Source: Porphyromonadaceae bacterium | GTDB taxonomy: Bacteria; Bacteroidota; Bacteroidia; Bacteroidales; Paludibacteraceae | DNA: 13,320 nucleotides | Direction: 5' to 3' | NCBI GenBank assembly: GCA_905372135.1 | Contig: CAJPNS010000052.1 | Span: 1 to 13,320 of the forward strand | In this document: positions 1 through 10,600 of the stretch, one piece after another | Layout: each line of letters begins with the position of its first letter | Position numbering within the stretch: position 1 is the stretch's first letter | Translations under genes and position numbers: made by a program | The notes under the pieces: generated by a model | Databases searched by the model: none | What the model was told of the DNA's origin: nothing | Seen by the model: the letters and a program-made list of their open reading frames with translations, nothing else

Positions 1-19
1 GGATTAGTGTTAAAAATAA

Positions 20-48
20 TTGTGGTTGATTTTTTTTGTGTAGCTTTG
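20..48 (+). promoter_or_regulatory. Bacteroidales-type promoter for the toxin operon
   Basis: A -7 box TAGCTTTG at 41-48 matches the Bacteroidota consensus TAnnTTTG. A TTG at 20-22 is a plausible -33 element, leaving an 18-nt spacer; a second TTG at 26-28 is too close. The expected transcription start, a few bases after the -7 box, would leave a leader of about 25-30 nt before the ATG at 82. The spacer contains a run of eight T (30-37). No other promoter-like site was seen between this gene and the giant gene, so this one probably drives both. The boxes are read directly; activity is inferred. Confidence 0.55.
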
Positions 49-81
49 CGGAAAATAACTTTTAAATTTATTTTCGATATT

Positions 82-1605
82 ATGAAAAAGACGACTATGA
101 TCTTATTTTTAGTGGTAGTTATGAATATACTACCATTGTTTTCTCAGCTTACGACTATTCCTAAATTATGGTTAAAACCTTATCTGTCAGGCGATAGTGC
201 TACTTTTGTGACTACCGATGGGGTAATAGTTAATCCATCTTTTTCATTCGGACATATCAATTTCAATATAGGTCTTATTCCCAAAGACGATGTTCCCTTT
301 TATCGTTATATAGGTAGAGATATGAGTCTTAATGGAAAAATTACGGTGGTATCGGCGTATTTTACAGAGAGTAAAGATAATATTGGAGTTTGGAATATTT
401 CTCGTAATGGAGCTGACAACTTATGGCTCAATAGTACAGAGGTAAGTTATAAAGATTTTGGTATATCTTATAGAGATTTTACAGAGCAAGGACCGATAGT
501 GAATATTAGTCGTTTAAACTACTCGGATGCTATGTCTGCTGTGGAAACCGATGATACTTTGAGTATAGCCGGCGATGGTAGGTACTCTTTTAATGGTATT
601 TTTGGAGAGTTTATCTACTTCGACAGAGATGTGAGCTATCTCGAAGAGCAGAAGTGGGCAACATATTTGGCAGTAAAGTACGGAGTAACATTACGGAGCC
701 ACTATATAGGTTCGATGGGCGATACGATATGGAATATCGATAAATACCGTAATTATTCGAAAGGTATAGCAGGTCTTTTACGTAGCGATGTCTTTGGTTT
801 AGTGCAGTCGAAGAGTGGTATTTACAATGACAGTGTTGTTATGTCCATAGAGGGTGATTTTTCAGATAATGACTATATACTGTGGGGACATAACGGAGGA
901 ATGATATTACCAAATACACCTTTGCGGATTGATACTATCGATTATCTTATGTCAGACAGACAGTGGTTGGTGCTTCCGTCTGAAGGTCGTAGAGCAAAGT
1001 CAACCTCTTTAGCTTATCGATATCCGAAAGAAATTTCACACTTAGGAGTGGTATTGGTATTAGATCGTTATGGTGTAGGCGGAGAATCAAGTTACTCTGA
1101 AATAGAGGTTTATCGTCCGACGCGGATTGTCGACGACATAATGTTTTTCGACAAAATAGTTTGGGATACCGACGGCGGAGGTAGCGACTATTTTAGTTTT
1201 GCTATTGTAGCCGATAGTATCGATACGCAGACTAAGTCAATAATCAATGAGGCGTACAATGGTAATAGAGTTAAGAATGACAATAATCAGGATTTGAGCA
1301 ATCTCTATTCACAGCAAAAAACTACTTCCGACTTTAATAAGTCCGACTGCAGCAATGGAAAGATGATGGTGCATCTTACTCCAAATCCCACCGACGGATT
1401 ATTTAAACTTATTGTACGTCAGGCGAAACCATCGGCTTTGAGTATAACCATTGTCGATAGTATGGGTAAAGTGCTGCGACGATACAATAAATCCAATGCA
1501 ATAGAACTTACTGAACTTGAAGATACTATTAGTGAAACAGGTGTTTATCTAATACATGTTGATAATGAAGAAGAACGACAGACTTTAAAACTTGTTGTAA
1601 AATGA
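82..1605 (+). CDS. T9SS-sorted surface protein with LamG/DUF8202-like domain
   Basis: A 507-residue predicted exported protein. The ATG at 82 is chosen over the in-frame upstream TTG at 7 because it gives a clean signal peptide (MKK, a hydrophobic stretch, then about PLFSQ at residue 22) and lies downstream of the promoter. Residues of about 25-230 resemble the concanavalin/LamG-like domain common in Bacteroidota surface proteins, with the hallmark YLAVKYGVTL at about 195-204 preceded by GEFIYFDRDVS. The last 80 residues (from about 428) form a T9SS type A sorting domain: a PNPTDG motif, a central VDSMGKVL strand, and a final GVYLIHV ... LKLVVK. This predicts transport across the outer membrane by T9SS and attachment or release at the surface. 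The stop overlaps a possible ATG of the next gene in ATGA (1602-1605), so the two genes are probably co-translated. A role as adhesin or delivery partner of the toxin is inferred from position alone; the exact function is unknown. Confidence 0.85.
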   Translation: MKKTTMILFLVVVMNILPLFSQLTTIPKLWLKPYLSGDSATFVTTDGVIVNPSFSFGHINFNIGLIPKDDVPFYRYIGRDMSLNGKITVVSAYFTESKDNIGVWNISRNGADNLWLNSTEVSYKDFGISYRDFTEQGPIVNISRLNYSDAMSAVETDDTLSIAGDGRYSFNGIFGEFIYFDRDVSYLEEQKWATYLAVKYGVTLRSHYIGSMGDTIWNIDKYRNYSKGIAGLLRSDVFGLVQSKSGIYNDSVVMSIEGDFSDNDYILWGHNGGMILPNTPLRIDTIDYLMSDRQWLVLPSEGRRAKSTSLAYRYPKEISHLGVVLVLDRYGVGGESSYSEIEVYRPTRIVDDIMFFDKIVWDTDGGGSDYFSFAIVADSIDTQTKSIINEAYNGNRVKNDNNQDLSNLYSQQKTTSDFNKSDCSNGKMMVHLTPNPTDGLFKLIVRQAKPSALSITIVDSMGKVLRRYNKSNAIELTELEDTISETGVYLIHVDNEEERQTLKLVVK

Positions 1606-1658
1606 CAAATACAAAAAATCATTGTACTTTATTTTTTAACCATATAATTAGTGTATAT

Positions 1659-4600
1659 ATGAAACGGGCACATATTAATTTATCTACGGTAGTGATTTGC
1701 ATACTAATCTTATTGAGCGTTAGTTGTATTAATAGGGGTAGCAATAGTTCCGTCTGTTTGTCGGGTGCTACAGCGAATATGGATATAAACATATCGACAG
1801 ATTCGTTGAGAGTATTGCCTGAGAGAGCTGTTTTAAAATCGATTTCCGACAACAAGCGATCGACTAAACCTAAAGCAATAGATAGTACTGTTTTAATAGC
1901 AAATAGAGGTATAGCCTTCACTTACAACATATCACCCGATTCTCCTTCTATTGCTAAACGTCAAGGTATATCGCTTTTGATAGATAGTGGTAGTGTTTCT
2001 AAAACAACTCATATAAGTATATCTCCTATAGATACCGAAGAATTACCTTTGTTACCGAGTAATATGGTAAATGTTACCGGTTATTCAGGAGGTTTTCGTT
2101 GTCTTCCAGACGGTCAGAAGTTTGCTAAGGAGATTGTAATTGCCATAGCTTATAATGAGACAGATATACCATTCGGTTATTCGGCTAAGGATATTTACAC
2201 ATATTTCTACAACAATAGCAACCATCGGTGGGAGCAGATAGAGCGAGATAGTGTGGACGAAACCAATCGAGTAATATATTCGCGTACAGATCATTTTACC
2301 GATTATATAAATGGTATACTCAAAACACCTGAGAGTTCCGATGCTATTGCATATACACCGACCTCTATCAAAGATTTGAAAGCAGCCGACCCTGTTGGAG
2401 CATATACTATTATAAGTCCGCCTGAGGCTAATAACGATGGAAGTGCCTCTATGAAATATCCTATAGGAGTGCCTGCCGGTCGTAGGGGAATACAACCTAC
2501 TCTTAACCTTAGCTATAATAGCAATGGCGGTAGTAGTTGGGTAGGTTTAGGTTGGGATTTAAGTGTATCGTGTATTAGTGTCGATACCAGGCATGGTGTG
2601 CCTATCTATAGTCAAGAGTTAGAGAGCGAAACGTATTTGCTCGATGGACAAATCTTGGTAACCGAAGATACTCGACAGAATCAATTTAGACTCAACAAGC
2701 CTGCTTATAGGCGTAATTTCGATAATAGGTATGCCGATGGTAAACGTTTCTATCCGCGTGTAGAGGGTTCGTTCAATCGGATAGTACGTCATGGAACCCT
2801 TCCTCACAACTATTGGTGGGAGGTAACCGACAAGAATGGTACAAAATATTATTATGGCAGCCTTGGAAATGGGATGGATGCAGCAGCTGTATTCCAGAGT
2901 AATGTGTCTGCTGGGGGTAAACAAAATGTCTCTAAGTGGTATTTGCGTAAGGTGGAGGATACTTATGGCAATACAATGATCTACAAGTACCGACGTTTCA
3001 GTGACGACGACCAACAGGTGGTGCTCGAAAGTATTTTGTATACGGGCGATAAGGAATCGGAGGGTAAATATTGTATATCTTTCAAAGTATCTGATATGGG
3101 GAAACCCGATAAGAGTTTCTCGTACCGCAGCGGATTCAAGGAGAGCGATGCTAAGTTGCTCGATAAGATAATAGTAAGCTATAGCGATACTATAATAAAG
3201 GAGTACTACTTTGGTTATAAGACAGGTGTTTTTGGAAAAACCCTTTTATGCTCGGTAATAGAGTCGTTCGAAGATTCTGTTAAGTATCAAAAATATGATA
3301 TGATAGATACAATAAATTGGGAAATAAAAACACCAAACACAAATATTCTACTTCAAGACGTTTTTAATAGATGTGATTTTGCTGTAAAATATGGCACATA
3401 TATGTTTTTACATGTGCTATATAGCTTCGAATATAATGAAGTACACGGCGCTATTTTTGAAGAAGACTCTCATACGATTAATTACAAAGAAGTGACTTCC
3501 GATAATCTCGGATATGCTATTATTCCCATAAAAGAGAATGAAAATTTTTCAGCGAGTAGGTCGTTTTCGTACGATTTGGGAGGCGGAGTCGATTTCGGAT
3601 TATTTTCTAAAATATGGTCTAAGTCTCTGTCTGTTGGTGGCAACTATATGCACAACAAAGAGGAGTCGGAGGGAGTTGTGTCGTTTGTCGATTTGAATGG
3701 CGACGGTTATCCCGATAAACTGATTAGGTATAACGAAAATTTATATTACAGATTGCGTAATGTCGAAAGCTACGACTCTCAAATATCATTTGGTCCGCTG
3801 CAACAGGTAGGTAGTAGTCTTAATTTTTTGAAGTCTAATAGTAATACCAATAGCTGGGGACTAGAAGGGCAGGCAAAGATTTTAGGACAGGGAGGCGATT
3901 TTGCCCATACGTGGAGTACAACTACGGGAGCGACAAGCAATTATCTGTCAGATGTCAATGGCGATGGACTTGCCGATATTGTAGATAATGGTAAAACCTT
4001 CATAAACGAATACTACCGAAGAGGAAAAGTCTCCTTTGCCGATGTTACCGAAGAGGATACCGTCTTTGTAGGTGGCTCCTGCGGAGGGGAGTATATTCGA
4101 AACGACGGAGAGGTCGACTCCAGCATTTTCGAGTCGGGTTGGCGGTATTATAATCGAGAAATATGCGAAAAACATATAGTTGGAGAACCTATGCTTGTAA
4201 ACGAAAGTATATTTACAGGTTACAGAGTAGAGAGGCATATCACCGATAGTATATTGGATAGCGTATGTGTAAGTACTGAACTTGATAGTGTGAAGGTAGT
4301 GTCGGTTATTCTAAACGATACCGTATTGTTGGACATAAAAAAAGACACAAATATAGGGAATAACAGTAACTATATAATCGAAAACGTTACGAGCACTTTT
4401 CTACCGGGTGGCAATTGTTGTAAATTTAAAAATACATCTACTGGAGTGTGCGATGCCATTAAGATATATACTATATTGATAAAGAAAAAATGCTACGACC
4501 CTCAAACTAAGAATTTCTACGATTGCTCCAAACGAATAATAGTAAGAGATACTATTAGAATTGTAGCTGGTGCTGATGGTTACTGTATATCTATACCATC

Positions 4601-7600
4601 AGATGATTATTATTCGGGTGATTGTATGACAGAATGTTTGTTAAAGGACACATTCTATACTTATGAAAAGTTTTATCGTTGTACCAAATATGAGTACAAT
4701 TACAGATATATATATAGTTACGATACTATACCCACATACAGAGACACATCGTATTATCGGACATGGACACTTACCGACTCTTGCTATACGGTAACCGATT
4801 CGTTCTATTACGAAAAGCCCAAGACATACGAGCCTAATATCGATTTGGTGCGTATGTGGCAAGCTCCTTACCATGGTGTTGTAAAGATTTCGGGAGTTGC
4901 ACGCCTATCGGAAGACCTCGATTCTGTGCGTATTATGGCAAATGTACGAGATGGAGTAGGATTGAGTATTCAAAAGGGTAGCGAACTATTCCTTAGAAAA
5001 TTCCGTGTAGTGCGTCCCGACAAAAACAACGAAGACATGGGGGTCGATACTATTACTGTAAGAACAGGCGATAGAATATACTTTAGGATGAATTCTATGG
5101 ATGTAAGGGCATACGACAAGGTGAGGTGGAATCCTACGGTAAGTTATATTCGAGCAAAGAACCGCGATTTCTCTCAGGTATCGTCTGATATGTTGAAATC
5201 GGTAGATGCCAATGGTAATCCACAGTTTACTTTCGACTATTCCAACGACTTCTTTGTCAATGGTCTTCAGCAAGTTGCTGCTCCTTTCGATTGTCGCTTT
5301 AAGATAGATATAGATGTAAAGTCGGCAAAATCGCTTCAAGATACATTGGTTCTTACTATTTACAAAAGTTATTCCGTAAAAGATTCTTCGGCAGCAGGTG
5401 AATATGTGCGTCCTACCGATTATACATATATTTTAAAACAAATAGAAATACCAAAAGGAGAGGAACCTGAAAATTATTCTATTAGTATTAATGAAGATAT
5501 GCATAATAGTTCTGTTTTTGCATTTACATATCAATCGAATGGGGCTTGGATAAAAGCTTTTGTGGAGAACGAAAAAATACATATAGGATTGACAACTAAA
5601 AAACGTAGAAGCCAGATTCGATGGACGGATATAGATGCTCGGGCAAAAATAACCGTAGTAGAGTCGTATGATAATAAATACCACAATAGCGATTTGTATG
5701 ACGAAAGCACGGATACATATAAATTGGTATACCGACCGGTCGTAAAAAAGCAGAACTACGACTATGCCTACATACCTACCAAGGCTTGGAAAACAAGAAA
5801 TAAAGTAAAGAATGCTAATAGTATAGTGATATACACTTTACTTGATTACTATTTGAATAATGCTATATTATTTGATATGGATAATTTTATAAGAAAATAC
5901 CCTTTAACATTGACAATAAGAGATAGAGATGGGATGGTAATAGCTTCGACTACCACTTATAATCGTAAATATGAAGTGTTTAACAATATAGTGTTAAATC
6001 CTAATCAGCAGTATTATGTTGATTATCATTCCTCAACCCCTTATGGCAATTATATAAAGAAAATAACGTCTAGTATATATGTAAATAATGAATACATGGG
6101 GGACATAAATTCCGGTCTGTATCTCGATTATCCCGAAGAGTATTACGGAAACTACGGCGAGATGTATCGCGGTTGGGGACAATTCGGATACAAGTACAAC
6201 ACCCCCGCAGATACTATCATTCGCGAGGAGTTCTTGCGACAAATGGTTATGGGTAAGGAACTTACTGCCGATACCGATACTTCTACATTTTTGCCTGAGA
6301 GTATACCTGATTTAGAGAATTTCCCTTCGGATGCTGTTAATAGCCCTGAGGTTACAGGTGGTAGAATCTATAATCCGCTGAAAGGCAGATTCTTTACTAT
6401 GTCGCCCGATAGTACCGCTACTACGTGGGTAGGATATGGAAACGTCTTCTATGCCGATAGGCAATATATAGGGCACAATAATGTAAACGACAAGGATAGT
6501 GTCTACGTCGACCGTACGGCTTCGCCTATGCCCGTACGCTCGGTAAAGGAGAAGATAAAGGCACCAAACAAAAATACGATAAATAGCGGTAGAAGCTGGA
6601 CTGCAGGATTTACCTTAGGAGTATCATCTATAAGAGAAACGCATAGCAAAGGTAGTTCGCGGGTATTAAGTGATTTTATGGATATGAACGGTGACGGCTA
6701 TCCCGATGTGCTTTCCGAAACTACGATACAATACAGCAAACCGCAAGGTGGACTCAGCCGATATACTACATCTTTTAGGGAAGGTATCAACTCTTCGGAA
6801 TATAATCTCGATGGCGAAGGTGCAGGAGCAAGTTTTGTAAGTGTAAAAACAATTATTTCAAATAACCTTAAAAAAGCAGCATCTACTACAAAAGGAGAAG
6901 GAAGTATAAGTGGCTCTGGTTCAGTTGGTTGTAGTACAACCAATTCTACAATGATAGATATTAATGGCGACGGACTACCCGATCAGGTATTGAAGGATGG
7001 CACAGTACATTTCAATAAAGGCTATGGCTTCACAGAGTCCCAAAATTGGGAGTGGATAGGTGGAAGTTTCATTTTATTAAATAGTCGTACTTCTTCAAGA
7101 GCTTTAAATGGAGGAACTGATTATAAAATAATAGAAAAAACAATCGGTAAAAAAATTGATCGAAAAAACGAGCTATCAACAAGCATATCATTCGGACTTG
7201 GAGCTTCGTGGGCAGACAATACTACCGATTATAGCCTGACGGATATAAACGGCGACGGATTGGTCGATTACTTCAAAAAATATGATAAGGAAGTCATTTT
7301 CAATACAGGTAATAAGTTTGGATATATTGGATATAATAGCCCACTGGAAATCCCGTCTATCGAGAAGAGTACCGGAGTTACCGTTAACGGCTCAGCTGCT
7401 GTTACATTCGGTTTTACCGCTCTATGGTTTAAAATCTTAGCCAATCCGCAGGGAGGCTTGGCTTGGAATAGAAACGAAACAGATATCCAACTGATAGATA
7501 TGAACAACGACGGCTACCCCGACTATGTGTTTAGAGAAGGTGATGATATTAAAGTCCGTTACTCAACGCTTGGTACGGCAAATCTGCTTAAAAACGTAAG

Positions 7601-10600
7601 AACCGTGCTCGGATCGGAGTTTACGATAGATTATAAGCTCAGTAAGCCCAATAGCTGTAAGGGTACGAAGAGAACCTGGAATATGTCGCAATTAATGGTA
7701 TTCGACGGATACGAAGGCTTTTGGAGAGAAAGATATGGTCCTCCCGAAGATATATCGAAAAATGGAAATGGAACTGATACTATTCGCTATACTTTCGAGT
7801 ATGGAGGCAAAATATACGACCGCCTCGAGCGAGAAGACTACGGCTACGATACTGTCGTTACCAAAGAGTATCTCGATGGCAATGTGTACCGTATCAATAC
7901 CAAAGTATACTACAACGACAGCTATACGATGCGTGGAGTAATGAAACAGAGCTTTCTTACCGATGCCCAAGGCAATAAGTACATAGAGAATCTCTATGAG
8001 TATAGACCGGCGGAGATAACTACGGGCAAATATATCGAGACCAACACTCCTATCTCTTGTGTAGGCGATGGTTACCCCGCACTCTACAAAGAGCGGACAC
8101 TATATTACGAAGGGCAGCCCGAGGCAGGCATCGTTACCGAAAAAGAGTATAAATACGGCGAATTCGGCAATATAACCGAGTATTACAATAGAGGCTCCTT
8201 GGCAACGTCAGACGACGACGTAAAGGCTACTATTACATACAAATTCGATTTGGCGAAGTATATAGTATCGATGGTAAAAGATGTTGCTGTTACCAACGCT
8301 GCAGGTAAACTCCTACGCAAACGCAGTGCGGATTACAACGACAAGGGCTCCATATCGAGGCTTACACTCTTTGTAGAAAACGAAAATAATAGTATCTACG
8401 ACTATGAGTACGACCGCTACGGCAATATATCGCAAGCTACAATGCCCGAAAACGCCAATGGGAAACGTATGCAAATAGCTTACCGATACGACAATAGAGT
8501 ACATTCGTATCCCATAAGAACCACGAATAGTTTTGGCTACTCTTCGTCGGCACTGTACGACTACCGCTGGGGTGTGCCGCTGCTCACTGTCGATATCGCG
8601 GGCAATCGTATGGAGTATACCTACGACACCAGAGGACGTCTGAAGACCGTCAGGTCGCCAAAAGAGATAGCAGCAAACGTACCGTACACTATAAAGCATA
8701 CCTATTGGGACGACCAGAAATATCGCTTTGAGTATATCAAATCGTATGCAAGATATATACAGGTAAGCGAACAGACAAACAACAACTTAGGATCTATGTT
8801 TTTGAAGTCAGGGACTCATTCTTACCTACCAAATCTAGTAAAAGGGTTATTTGCCGATACATACCACTACGACTCAGACCACAAGGGTAACGAAATAGTA
8901 ACACGTACCTTTGCCGACGGACTGGGACGTGTAATGCGTGTAGTAACCGATGCCGAAATAGACGAGAAAAAAGTGCCTGTAGCTTCGGTACGTAATATCT
9001 ACGACGGGCTGCAGAGAGCAATACGTCAATATCAACCGGCAGAGTTGAAGATTTCTTACCCAAGCGATACTCTTTTATTCTCGTCGCTCGATACCAAAAA
9101 AGCTTTCTACTCCACTACCGCCTACGACATTCTCGACCGACCTACGCGTATAGTAAATGCCGACGGCACTGTGGTTCGGTACAGTTATGCAATAGACGAA
9201 AGACTCTTCCGTACCGATATCACCGACCCCAACGGTATTACGACCATCTCCTTTACCGACCACCGACAGCTACAGCAGATTGCAGTCGATGGTTTAGGTG
9301 GAAAAACATCTTTTTACTACGATGCTCTTGGACAGCTTATTGAGACCATAGACCCGGAAAATAATAAGACTATTCACGTTTACGATATGCTCGGGCGGCG
9401 TACCGAACGCCGGCACCCAAGCTCAGGTACTACCCGTTGGGAGTACGACCCGGTAGGTAATATCACCCGACAGACTCTAAATAGCGACGAACACATCGAC
9501 TATTACTACCAGTACAACCGTCTTGTACGTATACACTACTCCGACAGACCTTGGAACGATGTATATTACCGATATGGTAATAATGGCGACGGCAACAACA
9601 CAGGTCGCTTGGTACTTCAGAGAGATGCTACGGGTATAAAGAACTTAGAATATGGTAATATGGGTGAATTAGTATCGCAGACACAAACATATATCACTCT
9701 AAACCAGTCGCAACCGTTTACTCTTCGCACCCAATGGGAGTACGATAGCTGGGGACGTATAAAACAGATAACATATCCCGACGGCGAAGAGGTACGGTAT
9801 AGATATAATAGAGTCGGAAAGCTATATAGCGTTAAAGGATATAAATCCGGATCGGACCCCCAAAACTATATAAGCGAGATATATTACAATATCTTCGGGC
9901 GACGTACAATGGTAACGAAAGGCAATGGTATTACTACTGAATATAAATATGATGTTATGAATCATAGACTTATAGCTATGTGTGATAGCGGTGGATCTTT
10001 GGGTAATTTGTCTATAATTCGTTACTACTACGATAATGTAGGAAATATAGTAGGCAAAGAAACTAATGGAATTATGCAGTACAATCAATACTACAAATAC
10101 GATGACAATTACCGACTTATAATCTCTGAAGGCGACGGTTATCCTGGTTATTATCAAATGTATATGGCATATAGCCCCACGGGTAGGATACTGGAAAAGT
10201 ATCTTAATGGACAAAAAAAGGACAACAAGGGACAGCATACTTTGGTTTACCATAACAAATATTTTTATAATCATCACACCCACAATCCTTATGCTGTAGA
10301 TCTTATACAAAATCAGAGAGGAGGTGAAGAATATTTCGAGTGGGATAAAAAAGGCAATATGAAAACACACTATGAAGAAATAAATGATAATATACGCCGT
10401 TTCTCGTGGACGGAAGACAACCGCCTCGAGGCTGTTTTAGATAACCGTATGGGAGCTTTCTATAATTACGACGCCGCAGGAGAACGAAGCCTCAAACTTA
10501 CAGGCACTACTGTAGCTGTATCTCAGAACGGGGAAATAGTTAATGTTCCTGTATTCGACCGGCAGACACTCTATGCAAGTGCTTTGGTAACGATAACCGG

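Noticed and set aside
1602..1658. Start of the giant gene at the ATGA overlap (1602) instead of 1659
   Set aside because: It is possible and would couple translation, but it places 19 polar and mixed residues before an otherwise standard lipoprotein signal. Kept as an alternative.
3690..7526. NGDG motifs read as dockerin domains
   Set aside because: The spacing of 85-95 residues and the flanking SpvB and RHS domains fit FG-GAP/TcB propeller blades; dockerin motifs come as a close pair of about 22-residue repeats.
9822..10370. Long reverse-strand open frame opposite the RHS repeats (182 codons)
   Set aside because: Lies wholly opposite a strongly supported gene, with hydrophobic low-complexity composition typical of antisense of Tyr/Asp/Asn-rich coding; no promoter or family signal.
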